DNA of 64,000 bases, taken from positions 4,402,001-4,466,000 of the forward strand of contig OZ231126.1 of NCBI GenBank assembly GCA_965153355.1, written 5' to 3'. Source of the DNA: Flaccisagitta enflata (Eukaryota; Chaetognatha; Sagittoidea; Aphragmophora). Both the position numbers and the translations under genes were made by a program. A model generated the notes under the pieces. The model had not been told where the DNA came from. It saw nothing but the letters and a program-made list of their open reading frames with translations, and did not search any database. Positions 10,700 to 21,660 of this stretch are shown here, piece after piece (the first letter of the stretch is position 1; each line of letters starts with the position of its first letter).

Positions 10700-11430
10700 T
10701 TTGTTCATTTAAAACCTTCTCATATTTTTGGAACCAGACTTCAGAATTTTATGAAACTTTGCTGGTGTTGTTTATAGGTCAATAGGAGCTTGTGTACCAA
10801 TTTTCAGAAAAATTCACTAACTTTTACTACCCTTTGCCTATTATTTTTGTCCCACGGCAATCAGATCCGTGGGACTATGTGATGGACCTGATCGTGTGTC
10901 TGTCTGTCTGTCGTCTGTCGTTTAAAACCCTCTCATATCTTTTGAACCAGACTTCAGATGTTCATGAAACTTTGCTGGTGTTGTTTATAGGTCAATAGGA
11001 GCTTGTGTACCAATTTTCAAAAAAAATTCATTAACATTTAATACCCTTTGCCTATTATTTTTGTATAAATATTTAGCTAGGACTTAAGCGATTTACATAG
11101 GTAGAGGGTAGTAAAAGTATGTGAATTTTTTTATAATTTGGTATACAAGTAAAGGGTACTAAACAAACAACCCCTGCAAAATTCGAATTAAATCTGAAGT
11201 CTGGTTTATGAGATAACAGCTTATTTATCTAGCAACATGTTACTAGGACTTAGGCAATTTACATAGGCAAAGGGTAGTAAAGGTATGTGAATTTGTTTCT
11301 GATTTAGTATACAAGTAAAAGATATCAATTGAACAGCCCCTGCAAAATTCGAATTAAATCTGAAGTCTGTTTTATGAGATATTAGCTTATTCATGTAGTA
11401 ATATTTTACTAGGACTTCAGCAATTTTTGT
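10700..11430. repeat. 166-bp satellite, inverted then direct units
   Basis: Direct units begin GGACTTAAGCGATTTACATA (11080) and GGACTTAGGCAATTTACATA (11246), 166 bp apart, each with CCCCTGCAAAATTCGAATT and TCTGAAGTCTGG. 10700-11080 holds two partial units in reverse orientation (AACCAGACTTCAGA, TACCCTTTGCCTATTATTTT) around a CCCACGG..CCGTGGG hairpin. Confidence 0.8.
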
Positions 11431-11525
11431 TTTGAATTTTTTTTTTCTTTTTTGAAATTTTTTTTTCTTCGAAAATTTGATTTGGAATTTTTTTTTTTAT
11501 TTTTTTTTATTTTTTATTTTTTTCA

Positions 11526-12318
11526 AGGTATGCCATTATGGACATCAAGGTATGCCATTATGGACTTCAAGGTATGCCATTATGGACTTCAAGGTATGCC
11601 ATTATGGACTTCAAGGTATGCCATCATGGACTTCAAGGTATGCCATCATGGACTTCAAGGTATGCCATCATGGACTTCAAGGTATGCCATCATGGACTTC
11701 AAGGTATGCCATTATGGACTTCAAGGTATGCCATCATGGACTTCAAGGTATGCCATCATGGACTTCAAGGTATGCCATCATGGACTTCAAGGTATGCCAT
11801 CATGGACTTCAAGGTATGCCATCATGGACTACAAGGTATGCCATCATGGACTTCAAGGTATGCCATCATGGACTTCAAGGTATGCCATCATGGACTTCAA
11901 GGTATGCCATCATGGACTTCAAGGTATGCCATCATGGACTTCAAGGTATGCCATCATGGACTTCAAGGTATGCCATCATGGACTTCATATGCCATCATGG
12001 ACTTCTGGTATGCCATCATGGACTTCACAGTGCTCATGGACTTCAAGGTATGCCATCATGGACTTCAAGGTATGCCATCATGGACTTCTAAGTATGCCAT
12101 CATGGACTTCTAGGTATGCCATCATGGACTACTAGGTATGCCATCATGGACTTCAAGGTATGCCATCATGGACTTCAAGGTATGCCATCATGGACTTCAA
12201 GGTATGCCATCATGGACTTCAAGGTATGCCATCATGGACTTCAAGGTATGCCATCATGGACTTCAAGGTATGCCATCATGGACTTCAAGGTATGCCATCA
12301 AAGATTTCAAGGTATGCT
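11526..12318 (+). repeat. 22-bp minisatellite with AAG|GTATGC in every unit
   Basis: About 36 copies of GACTTCAAGGTATGCCATCA plus TG (22 bp), nearly identical apart from a T/C polymorphism in the first five units and an irregular patch at 11990-12035. Each copy holds a donor-like AAG|GTATGC. All three frames are open (MPSWTSRYAIMDF and so on) because 22 is not divisible by three; this is not a gene. Confidence 0.95.
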
Positions 12319-12353
12319 ATTATGGATATATATATATATGCGTCTTGTATCTT

Positions 12354-12437
12354 CTCGAGTCGCGTTTGCGCGACGAGAAAGCTTCAATAATTACAGTCCC
12401 ACGGCTTTAGCCGTGGGACTGTAATTTTGAAGCTTTT
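12354..12437. other. Double hairpin: GTCGCG stem followed by a 28-30 bp stem
   Basis: CTCGAGTCGCG..CGCGACGAG (12354-12376) is followed directly by a long stem whose left arm is AAGCTTCAATAATTACAG plus TCCCACGGCT, a 2-nt loop, and a right arm running AGCCGTGGGACTGTAATTTT plus GAAGCTT. The arms pair over about 28 bp with one mismatch. A related double hairpin lies at 13930-13980. Confidence 0.8.
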
Positions 12438-12439
12438 TA

Positions 12440-12985
12440 TAGTAATATTTAGCTGGGACTTAGGTGGTTTACATAGGTAGAGGGTAGTAAAGGTTAATGA
12501 ATTTTTTTTTGATTTGGTATACAAGTAGAGGGTAGTAAATAAACAACCCCTGCAAAATTCGAATCAAATCTGAAGTCTGGTTTATGAGATATTAGCTTAT
12601 TTATGTAGTAGTATGTTGCTAGGACTTAGGCAATTTACATAGGCAAAGGGTGGTAAAGGTATGTGAATTTTTTTCTAATTTGGTACACAAGTAGAGGGTA
12701 GTAAATAAATAACCCCTGCAAAATTCGAATTAAATCTGAAGTCTGGTTTATGAGATATTAGCTTATTTATGTAGTAATATGTTACTATGACTTAGGCAGT
12801 TTACATAGGCAAAGGGTAGCAAAGTTATGTGAATTCTTTTTTAATTTGGTATACAAGTAAAGGATATTAATTGAACTGCCCCTGCAAAATTCGAATTAAA
12901 TCTGAAGTCTGGTTTATAAGATATTAGCTTATTAATGTAGTAATATGTTACTAGGACTTAGGCGATTTATATAGAGGATTGTAGT
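12440..12985 (+). repeat. 166-bp satellite, about 3.3 direct units
   Basis: GGACTTAGG markers at 12456, 12622, 12788 and 12954 are spaced exactly 166 bp. Each unit carries ACATAGGCAAAGGGTAG, TTTGGTATACAAGTA and CCCCTGCAAAATTCGAAT, the same unit as at 10700-11430. Confidence 0.88.
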
Positions 12986-13062
12986 TGATGAATTCTTTTA
13001 CTTGCTCATTTATTACATTCTGATTTTTCTTTAGTTTAGGTTTGCCATCATGGATTTCAAGA

Positions 13063-13458
13063 TTCATCTTCAACTACTGTCATCATCTTCAACTACTGTC
13101 ATCATCTTCAACTACTGTCATCATCTTCAACTACTGTCATCATCTTCAACTACTGTCATCATCTTCAACTACTGTCATCATCTTCAACTACTGTCATCAT
13201 CTTCAACTACTGTCATCATCTTCAACTACTGTCATCATCTTCTACTACTGTCATCATCTTCAACTACTGTCATCATCTTCAACTACTGTCATCATCTTCA
13301 ACTACTGTCATCATCTTCAACTACTGTCATCATCTTCAACTACTGTCATCATCTTCAACTACTGTCATCATCTTCAACTACTGTCATCATCTTCAACTAC
13401 TGTCATCATCTTCAACTACTGTCATCATCTTCAACTACTGTCATCATCTTCAACTACT
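13063..13458 (+). repeat. 19-bp minisatellite CATCATCTTCAACTACTGT
   Basis: About 20 almost perfect tandem copies with one A-to-T change near 13234. Open in all frames; not a gene. Confidence 0.95.
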
Positions 13459-13800
13459 AAATTTTAAAAAAAAAATTTTTTTGAAATTTTCATTTGAATT
13501 TTTTTGGAAATTTTTTTGGAAATTTTTTTGAAATTTTTTTGAATATTTTTTAAATTTTTTTTGAAATTTTCTAAATTTTCTGAAATTTTTTTTTTTGAAT
13601 ATTTTTTAAATTTTTTTTTTAAAATTTTTTTTTGAATATTTTTTAAATTTTTTTTTGAATATTTTTGAAATTTTTTTTTGAATTTTTTTTTAAATATTTT
13701 TTAAATTTTTTTTTTTGAAGTTTTAAAAAAATTTTTAAAAAATTTTATTTTTATTTTTTTTTTTTTGAAATTGTTTAAAAAATTTTTTGAATATTTTTGT
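13459..13800. repeat. Degenerate poly-T/A tract
   Basis: TTTTTTTGAATATTTTTTAA-like sequence with no coding content. Confidence 0.8.
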
Positions 13801-13929
13801 TGTCATTATTATTCATTGTTGTCATCATCATCATCTAATATTGTTATTATTATCATGTTTTGTCATCACTAAAACAATACTGAATATTTTTACTTTTTCT
13901 TGAAATTGCTGTTTTGTCGTGTATCTTAT

Positions 13930-13980
13930 CGAGTTGCGTTTACGCAACGAAAAAGCTTCAAAAATTTTGAAGCTTTTTTA
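13930..13980. other. Second double hairpin with a compensatory stem change
   Basis: ATCGAGTTGCGTTTACGCAACGA followed by AAAAAGCTTCAAAAATTTTGAAGCTTTTT-type arms (described in parts). Compared with 12354-12437 the first stem has GTTGCG/CGCAAC in place of GTCGCG/CGCGAC, changing both sides of one base pair. Confidence 0.7.
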
Positions 13981-14346
13981 TTACAAATTGTCACCGATTA
14001 TACGCACGGAACATGTGGCAATTGTGGCGTGTAACATGTGACATGTCGCGTTCTGTCTTTCTACTGACTTGTCCTGTTAATTATTTCGACATGTTCGATA
14101 GTGACTACACCGTCGGGTGCAGAAGCAGTGGTGAAGACATCGTTTGCAAAGGAGGATCGAGGACGTCATGAACGTACGGACTGATAGACAGACTGATGGA
14201 TGAAGTACGAGTCGCGTGCCAGCGACCATTCAGTCTACGCTGCATCACCATCAATTGCGTAAAACATTCAATTTTCTGCCGTGAAATGTGTGAAATTACG
14301 TATGCCCCAAAAGATCCCGTCTCCGAAAAAGAATATGAGAGAAAGA

Positions 14347-14347
<1 letters not shown>

Positions 14348-14428
<81 letters not shown>

Positions 14429-14548
14429 TAGGAGGCACGGACACAGGGACAGAATTGTGGAGAGACTCATACAAAGAGACGGATTTACAGGAAGAGAGAG
14501 ATGGATTGAGAGAAAAGCGGAGAGAAAATGGAGAGAGAGAGTGAAAGC

Positions 14549-14590
<42 letters not shown>
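14348..14590. repeat. (CA)n and (GA)n microsatellites
   Basis: (CA)n at 14348-14424 and (GA)n at 14550-14585, with degenerate purine-rich DNA between. Long frames here are simple-sequence artefacts. Confidence 0.93.
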
Positions 14591-14595
<5 letters not shown>

Positions 14596-14619
14596 GTACT
14601 TACACTGATATACGTACTC

Positions 14620-14875
14620 ATCAGCCCTCTCGGGCCTCACATCAGTCCTCTCAGGCCTCTCATCTGCCCTCTCAAGCCTCACATCAGCTCTCAAAGCTTT
14701 ATCTGCCCTGTCAGGCCTCAAAATAGTCCTGCCGGGCCTAAAATCTGCCCTCTCGGGCCTCACACTAGCCCTCTCAGGCCTTACATCTGCCCCGAAAGGC
14801 TTCAAATCAGCCCTCTGAGGCCTGAAGTCATTCCTTCATCTACAATCTAGCCTTGTTAGGTCTCAAGCAGGTTTT
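14620..14875 (+). repeat. About 20-bp CCTCTCGGGCCTCACATCAG array
   Basis: Degenerate tandem units of the type carried inside the arm-minisatellite elements, lying next to copy 3 but outside its arms. Confidence 0.7.
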
Positions 14876-14929
14876 ATTGACCAAAAATCAGAGATCTTGA
14901 AACAACTCCTTAATCTAGTCGCAATCATA

Positions 14930-15496
14930 ATAGTCACAAAAGCGTGCGATGGTCAACGGTACCCGTGTCCTGCTTAAGTAGTTAGTGATCAAAGTTAAGG
15001 GAGGGAGCAGGGCAGCGGCTTCAAAGGGTCGAAAATTCCCCATATTATTTAATACACTTTTTATTTTTTATAAGAACGTCATTTTTTTTTTGAAGGCTTC
15101 ATGTTCTTATTTTTAAGGCAAAATTAAGCCTTTAATGTTTTAAGAGCGTTTTTAATCTTAAATACCAAACAAATTATAGTATACCTTTTAATTCACTATA
15201 AATGATAAAAATTAATGTATTTTTATCAATAACTGCTGAAAAAAATACTTAATTATGAAGTCAAGGGATATATTTATGGTATTCATATAAGAAATAATGG
15301 AAAATTATTGTAAATCTATTAATTTCAAGTATTTTATCAATATTTCAAAAATTTTCTTAGAATTTGAAGCCTTCATATGTTCTTAAGATGTTCTTAATTT
15401 TAAGGCAATTTGAAGCCTTGATGTTCTTATAAACTAGGTTCTTATAAAAAATAAAAAGTGTAGGTCATCAAGCCCTTCGGGACCACTGCCTAAAAA
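14930..15496 (-). mobile_element. Arm-minisatellite element, copy 3, interrupted
   Basis: Minus-strand tail (GCGATGGTCAACGGTACCC, 14945-14963) and arm (GGGAGCAGGGCAGCGGCTTC, 15001-15022) continue after an insertion as GGTCATCAAGCCCTTCGGGA and CCACTGCCTAAAAA (15463-15496). The internal array is missing or was never present. Confidence 0.6.
15055..15460. mobile_element. TA-flanked MITE with CACTTTTTATTTTTTATAAG termini, copy 1
   Basis: Perfect terminal inverted repeats of at least 23 bp (CACTTTTTATTTTTTATAAG plus AAC), flanked by TA at 15053-15054 and 15461-15462, a Tc1/mariner-type signature. The interior repeats GAAGGCTTCATGTTCTTAT-like words in both orientations. It splits arm-minisatellite copy 3. 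No ORF. Confidence 0.85.
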
Positions 15497-15499
15497 GCC

Positions 15500-16199
15500 A
15501 GGCAGTGGCCTAAAGTTAACCCTACCACATAATCTCCTTGGCTTGAGCAACTGATTAGGGCTAAGGAACCCATGAATTTCAATATTCTGGCGAAAGTGCC
15601 TTCTGATGGGTACTTATCTTTATTAATCCTTTTATCAGAGAGTTTGGAGCCGGAGATCCACAAAAGAAAATCGACGACTTAATAAAAACAACTACAAAAA
15701 CATCAAATTGGTAACATCAATGACATCGAAATGTTGACAACAATGACATCGAAATGGTGACAACAATGACATCGAAATGGGTGACAACTATGACATCGAA
15801 ATGGTGACAACAATGACATAGAAATGGTAACAACAATGACATCGAAATGGGTGACAACTATGACATAACAACGATAAAAATATCTCCTAACAGTAAACTA
15901 AAAGGAGGACATGCTACGTTATTCTTCCAAATGTAAAAAAGACTATCAGCTCAAAAACAAAAGGAAACAAAAAACAAGAAAAATATGACGAAATGACAAA
16001 ATTTGAAAAAAAAACCTATTGAATCACTGCCATTTATCAATGAACCTTTTTAATGTTACTCCAAAATATCCAACCCGTTTGCATGCCAATTTAACAACTG
16101 TAATTTCTCTTCATTCATCGCAAGAAAAAAAAGTCTTGTCTATATGAAAATTTTATTTTACATTGTACTTCAAAAAACAACATTTCTACTAAGCAGAAC

Positions 16200-16200
<1 letters not shown>
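15500..16200. repeat. Non-coding with a 16-18 bp array (ACATCGAAATGGTGACAACA)
   Basis: At 15715-15870 the unit AATGACATCGAAATGGTGAC is repeated about eight times with small length changes. The remaining sequence is AT-rich and featureless. Confidence 0.75.

Positions 16201-16297
<97 letters not shown>
16201..16297. repeat. (CAA)n microsatellite
   Basis: About 32 perfect CAA units. The poly-Gln, poly-Asn, poly-Val and poly-Cys frames across it are artefacts of the trinucleotide. Confidence 0.95.
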
Positions 16298-16298
<1 letters not shown>

Positions 16299-16900
16299 TT
16301 TCTTCTTAGCAGAGCGGGACAATGGATCAAACCGATTCAAAAAGAGGGATGAAAATAAAGCAAACGATAGAATTATAACAACATGAACGTAATCTAAGGA
16401 TGCCGGATCGTGAAGGTAACTCAATCGCCGATTGAGTCAATCGGACTACTTTTCCTTCTGCGACTCATGATTTCGCATCAAATAGAACGGATGGAAAACC
16501 CTAAACTACTATAACAGTAACAACAAAAACAACAACCGATAAGTACAACATTTTTTAGCCGACAACGACAACAACATCCCACAATGACAAATACATCCGA
16601 CAATGACACCAACGTTTCACAATGACAACAGCATCTCCCAATTAAAACAACATCCGACATTCCGACAACAACAAGAACTTTCGTCAGTTATACTTATGCA
16701 ACAAAGGAAAGAGACGAAATGTAGGGCAAACTCAAACAGTCAATTCTCGGTCGATCGTTTATAAAGGAAATTATTAGCATATAAACGATGTTCCTCAGAT
16801 GCCAACACTCGTAAGAAGTCGTTAGCAGACAATGGGCAACATCTACCAACACTAATTTAGGAAGTTGTTAGCATACAATGGCCAACAACTACCAACACTC

Positions 16901-16982
16901 ATGGCGACCTTTAAAATCTACCTCAGCTTCGTTACGGTGGCCGCGATTGCCACGTTTTCTTGTCTTCCTCATTTGGTTCGAG
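16901..16982 (+). CDS. First exon encoding a secretory signal peptide
   Basis: ATGGCGACC opens a frame MATFKIYLSFVTVAAIATFS then CLPHLVR, ending in phase 1 at CGAG|GTGAGT, a perfect donor. A short N-terminus with one Lys, a hydrophobic core (IYLSFVTVAAIATF) and a small-residue end is a textbook signal peptide, so the product is probably secreted or membrane-bound. The local GC is raised. The downstream intron begins with an array made of copies of this exon's last about 26 nt plus the donor (16955-18577). No reliable second exon was found; a good acceptor CATCAACACAG near 22603 is followed by transposon-derived sequence. An upstream ATG at 16878 opens a different, unconvincing frame. Confidence 0.5.
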
Positions 16983-18577
16983 GTGAGTTGCTCATTTGTT
17001 TGTGCCCACATTCCTTTTCTTCCTCATTTGGTTCGAGGTAAGTTGCTCATTTGTCCGAGCCAACATTCCTTGTTTTCCTCATTTGGTTAGAGGTAAGTTA
17101 CCCATTTATTTGTGCCCACCTTCTTTGTTTTCCTCATTTGGTTTAAGATTAGTTGCTCATTTAGTTATTTGTGCCCTTATTTCTTGTCTTCCTCATTTGG
17201 TTTGAGGTTAGTTGCTCATTTGTTTGTGCCCATATTCCTTGTCTTCCTCGTTTGGTTCGAGGTGAGTTGCTCATTTGTTTGTGCCCACATTCCTTTTCTT
17301 CCTCATTTGGTTCGAGGTAAGTTGCTCATTTGTCCGTGCCAACATTCCTTGTCTTCCTCATTTGGTTAGAGGTAAGTTGCCCATTTATTTGTGCCCACCT
17401 TCTTTGTTTTCCTCATTTGGTTTGAGATTAGTTGCTCATTTAGTTATTTGTGCCCTCATTTCTTGTCTTCCTCATTTGGTTTGAGGTTAGTTGCTCATTT
17501 GTTTGTGCCCATATTCCTTGTCTTCCTCATTTGGTTCGAGGTAAGTTGCTCGTTTGTTTGTGCCCACATTCTTTGTCTTCCTCATTTGGTTTGAGGTAAG
17601 TTGCTCATTTGTTTGTGCCAACATTCCTTGTCTTCCTCATTTGGTTAGAGGTTAGTTGCTCATTTATTTGTGCCCACCTTCCTTGTTTTCCTCATTTGGT
17701 TTGAGATTAGTTGCTCATTTAGTTATTTGTGCCCTTATTCCCTGTCTTCCTCATTTGGTTTGAGGTTAGTTGAACATTTATTTGTCCCCACTTTCCTTGT
17801 CTTCCTCATTTGGTTTAAGGTTAGTTGCTTATTTAGTTATTTGTGCCCTTATTCCTTGTCTTCCTCATTTGGTTTGAGGTATGTTGCTCATTTGTTTGTG
17901 CCCACCTTCTTTGTCTTCCTCATTTGGTTTGAGATAAGTTGCTCATTTGTTTGTGCCCACATTCCTTGTCTTCCTCATTTCGAGGTAAGTTGCTCTTTTG
18001 TTTGTGCCCACATTCCATGTCTTCCTCATTTGGTTCAAGGTAAGTTGCTCATTTGATTGTGCCAACATTCCTTGTCTTTGTCAGTTGGTTCGAGGCAAGT
18101 TGCTCATTTGTTTGTGCCCACATTCTTTGTTTCCTCATTTGGTTTGAGGTAAGTTACTCATTTATTTGTGCCCGCCATCCTTGTCTTCCTCATTTGGTTC
18201 GAGGTTAGTTGCTCATTTAGTTATTTGTGCCCTTATTCCTTGTCTTCCTCATTTGGTTGGAGCTTAGTTGCACATTTATTTGTGCCCGCTTTCCTTGTCT
18301 TCCTCATTTGGTTTAAGGTTAGTTGCTCATTTAGTCATATGTGCCCTTTTTCCTTGTCTTCCTCAATTGGTTTGAGGTAAGTTGCTCATTTAGTTTTTTC
18401 TGCCCTTATTACTTTTCTTCCTCAATTGGTTTGGGATTAGTTGCTCATTTAGTTTTTTGTGCCCTCTTTCCTTGTCTTCCTCAATTGGTTCAAGGTAAGT
18501 TGCTCATTCATTTGTTTGTGCTTTCATTCCTTGTCTTCCTCCTTTGGCTCGAGGTATGTTGCTCACTTACTATTTAG
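16955..18577 (+). repeat. 55-62 bp minisatellite copied from an exon-donor junction
   Basis: About 28 units contain CTTGTCTTCCTCATTTGGTT, CGAG|GTAAGTTGCTCATTT and GTTTGTGCCCACATTCC. The first unit is the real end of the exon at 16901-16982. Most units keep a GAG|GTAAGT, GAG|GTGAGT or GAG|GTTAGT site. A higher-order period of 279 bp (five units) is visible: blocks at 16996, 17275 and 17391-17670 repeat nearly exactly. Confidence 0.9.
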
Positions 18578-18998
18578 GATGATCCTAGGTAGTACCTAGG
18601 AAATAATTATTGCATCAAACAAGCACCCTCATCTTCATTAGTATAGAAATGATTGGATTTAGTTTTTCTAAAAGGGAAAAACGATCTTTGAGAAATTTTC
18701 TCTCGATCTAGACCAACCAGAACTCTACAGCTTTATTTGTTTAAAAGTTACGGATAAAAACGTTAAGTGATGTCAAATACAAGATGCCAAGAAAATACTC
18801 TCGCTATCAATTGGAATGACATCAGCTTTTCTATGTATTAAGCTTTTTATTTGGGAATTTTCGGGGTAAATTCTTCTTCTTCTTTTGTAATTTATGCTTT
18901 TACATACCCTCCTCGAAGGAGCCCCAACAGCGCTATAAATATCATGGTTCTACTTTACGATGTAACACATGATGCCTAGGCTCAACGACTTGATCATA

Positions 18999-19264
18999 TT
19001 TAAGTGCGTCCTCGCACTTCTATAAGAGGTCATGTCCGTTGGTTGGTCGGTTGGTCGGTCGGTCGGTTGGTAACGCAAACGTTTGAAATGCGCAAAACGG
19101 CTCATTCTGACGTGTTTCTTCATTCCTATCACCTTTCATGCCTTACCACATTCATTTTCATCCATCCATTCATTCATTCATTCATTCATTCATTCATCAA
19201 AAACGTTCATTCACAAGTTCTTAATCAAGCGAGGCGCACTTATTGGCCTTTACTTGGCCTTGTT
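18999..19264 (-). mobile_element. GGTY-hairpin element, AAGTGCG subfamily
   Basis: Read on the plus strand: terminal hairpin AAGTGCGTCCTCGCACTT (19002-19019), TCTATAAGAGG, a (GGTTGGTC)n block, GTAACGCAAACGTTTGAAA, and near the other end GCGCACTT (19234-19241) followed by ATTGGCC..TTGGCCTTGTT. The distal word GCGCACTT complements the head word AAGTGCG. The same head subfamily recurs at 32211. Confidence 0.75.
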
Positions 19265-19315
19265 CTTACCAAAATTGCCTTTGCCATCCCTTTTTTTTGG
19301 TTTCTCTCTTTACCT

Positions 19316-19464
19316 TCTAGTCGCGGACACGCGACTCTACACCTTGCTGTGTCGGTCAGTCTGTCGGTCCGTCCATCCATAACATTTTTGAATTGCGAGC
19401 GGTTTTCGCATTACTGCTCCTGCCCAAGCGTCCGAGACTGGATTGCCGTGTATCTGGCCTTGTT
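19316..19464 (-). mobile_element. GGTY-hairpin element, AGTCGCGGAC subfamily
   Basis: Head hairpin AGTCGCGGACACGCGACT (19319-19336), CTACACCTTGCTGTGTCGG, GGTY-like block, GCATTACTGCTCCTGCCCA, distal word GCGTCCGAGACT (19428-19439, complementary to the head with one mismatch), and end GCCGTGTATCTGGCCTTGTT. About 150 bp. Confidence 0.78.
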
Positions 19465-19773
19465 AACGAATGGTCTAGATCAAAAGAAAATTTCTCAGTG
19501 ATTATTTTTCCTTTTTGAATAAAGTTATTTCGTTCAATCTTGGGCGAGTCATGATGGGTTAGCTTGATGCAATGATAATTTCCTAGGTAGTACAGTAGAT
19601 GTCATCTAGACTTGGAAATACAGAGTCGCTGATTGTGGAGCAGCTTGCAGCGCCGCTGCTCGGAAGAGTTGACGGCCAGTCGGAAGGTTCCAGAAGTCAT
19701 GAAGGAAGAAAGAAGGAAAAGAGAAAGAAAAAAAAGAAGGAAAAAAGAGAAGAGGGGAAGGAAAAAAGAAGAA

Positions 19774-19990
19774 AACAAGGCCAACACCTATAAGTAGCGT
19801 GCAGGACATAAATAACTTTAAATGACTTAGAATGACTTAATATGACTTAAAATGCTTAAAAAATGACTTATAATGCCCTAAAATGACTAAAAACAACTTA
19901 AAGAAATCAAAAAAGTAAAGTTTGACAGACCGACCGACCAACCAACCGACGGACCAGGCGGGCTGTAGAGTCGCTTGCACGCGACTAAAA
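19774..19990 (+). mobile_element. GGTY-hairpin element
   Basis: Starts AACAAGGCCAACACC, word AGTAGCGTGC, an AATGACTTAAAATGCTT-type repeat interior, (GACCAACC)n block, and terminal hairpin AGTCGCTTGCACGCGACT (19969-19986) followed by AAAA. 5' word and terminal word differ at one position. Confidence 0.75.
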
Positions 19991-20246
19991 AAAAGCAAAA
20001 AAATTGCTTTTGTTAGATGAATTCATTTAGACTTTAGTTTGTAATGGATAGGATCAACAGATACGCACAAAAGACAGGAATACAAAGATTAATTGGTTAA
20101 TTTATAGGAAGATGGACGGATAGATGCATAGATGGATAGATGAATAGATAGATAGATAGATAGATAGATAGAATATAGACTGATAGATAAAGAAATAGCT
20201 GGATACATTAATCGATAGATGAAAATATAGAAAGACAGAGAAGTAA

Positions 20247-21042
20247 AGGCAATTTCTCCTATAAAGTGGGCTAGCTGAAAAACATGATTTGGCAAGCAAA
20301 AAAACACAGTTTTCTCACACCAATCATTTTGTTGATAATGATAACTGTTCTGATACATCCCCTGGGATCACGTGTCTAACATACATGCTTCATAATCAAG
20401 ATTTTGATAGATTAGGTGGCCAAAAGTAGAGCCAAATAAGCCTATTTTCCCTGTCACATTTATGTCACTTCATATCTACTATGATAAAGACACCAAGAAA
20501 TTCAAGCCTATCCAACTATGGTCATTTTGTACCATTACTATCCCTAAAGAAACACCAAAATTTCATGGTGATCATCGTCATTTACTATGGAAAAAGTTTG
20601 CTCATAGTTGATTTGTCAAATATGAAAATATTCAATCTTGATATAGAAATGCTGTACACAAAAAAGCATACTTTTAAGTGTGATGGAAAATTTCTTTTTT
20701 TCTCCTGTTTAGTAAAGACATAACTCAGGTTACATGCCAAATTTCAGACCTTAACGTCTGTTCTAGCCGGAGATATTGATTTTTTATAAAAGTGTCCTAT
20801 CGAGTTAACACCTTGTCACACTATGTCACGCCGTTTTTCATAAAAAGTCATATGATTAAACACAGTTTAAGACTTTAAGTGATTTTTTCAGTGTGTCTTG
20901 AAAAAGTATCAAATTTTGAGCCTATAACCCAAATTTCAAGCTGATAGTTGCAACTTTCATTGAATTATATTATTTTTTTCAATGTTAACTCAATCAGGCA
21001 CTCAATTTTTGCCGGCCCGGTTTATAGGAGAAACTGCCTAAA
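20247..21042. mobile_element. TIR element, about 0.8 kb, non-coding
   Basis: The left end AGGCAATTTCTCCTATAAAG pairs with the inverse of the right end CGGTTTATAGGAGAAACTGCC. A diverged copy lies in reverse orientation at about 24180-24660 (shared AAATCAACTATGAG, CATGCCAAATTTC and GATAATGATAAC-like words). No ORF. A GATA microsatellite lies just before it (20143-20170). Confidence 0.65.
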
Positions 21043-21124
21043 TGGGTATGTATACTGATAGATAGCTAGTCGGAAGATTTTGGGAGGAGTTTCTGCTACT
21101 CGGAATGAAAACAAAATCAGCGGG

Positions 21125-21660
21125 TCTGTGGAAATATGGGGGAATTCACTACAGGCAGACAAATATACTTGAGAGACTGATATTTGGAATATAGGCTAAT
21201 AAAAGGATGCTTTATTGCCCATGGGTGTTGGTTGCTATGGAAACACATTTCCATGTATTTACGCTAAAGTATTAATATTTTGAGAAATTTTTTGAGGGAA
21301 CATTGTTTATAATAAAATTTGCAACAACTTTCCCACAATAGTTCTGTAAGAATATTGCTCGTTTAGCCGTTGCTAGGGAGCGTAACTATGTGGGACAGGC
21401 CTGTGATACTCGGTAGCAACCGCTAAACGAGCGATATTCTTACAGAACATATTGTGGGAAAGTTTTAGCAAATTTTATTTTAAACAATGTTCCCTCAAAA
21501 AATTTCTTAAAATATTGATACTTTAGTGTAAATGTATTTCCATGGCAGCCAACACCGATGGGCAATAAAGCATCCTTTTATTTATTTTCATTTCAAATAG
21601 CAGTCTCTTTGGTTTATTTGTCTTCCTGTAATGAATTCCCCCGTATTTCCAAGTCTAGAC
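21125..21660. mobile_element. Foldback element with about 250-bp arms
   Basis: Arms share GGGGGAATTCACTACAGGCA, AAAAGGATGCTTTATTGCCC, TTTTTTGAGGGAACATTGTT and CTCGTTTAGC in inverted order, centred near 21395. Forms the right end of the 19598-21666 block. Confidence 0.75.

Larger units (their letters stand above)
18588..19593. mobile_element. TIR element inserted in the donor array
   Basis: The left end TAGTACCTAGGAAATAATTA plus TTGCATCAA is matched by the inverse of AATGATAATTTCCTAGGTAG at the right end (TTGATGC shared). It lies in a 3.1 kb block that splits the 55-62 bp array. It contains two GGTY-hairpin copies and a short CATT tract. No transposase recognised; target duplication not clear. 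Confidence 0.6.

Noticed and set aside
11452-12424. ORFs reading MPSWTSRYAIMDF repeats (227 codons and others)
   Set aside because: Tandem 22-bp unit without stops in any frame; it sits in non-coding satellite DNA and lacks non-repeat coding flanks.
13063-13458. CRISPR-like regular repeat, also considered for 49507-50290
   Set aside because: Units are head-to-tail without unique spacers; these are minisatellites.
14091-14345. Cys-containing frames near 14091 and 14196 (for example MFDSDYTVGCRSS)
   Set aside because: The stretch contains a decayed GGTY-hairpin block (GACTGATGG, AGTCGCGTGCCAGCGAC), and no splice or start evidence favours any frame.
16144-16424. Poly-Gln protein of 80 residues, with similar frames at 51787 and 53864
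   Set aside because: The (CAA)n tract accounts for them; flanks show no codon bias or splice borders.
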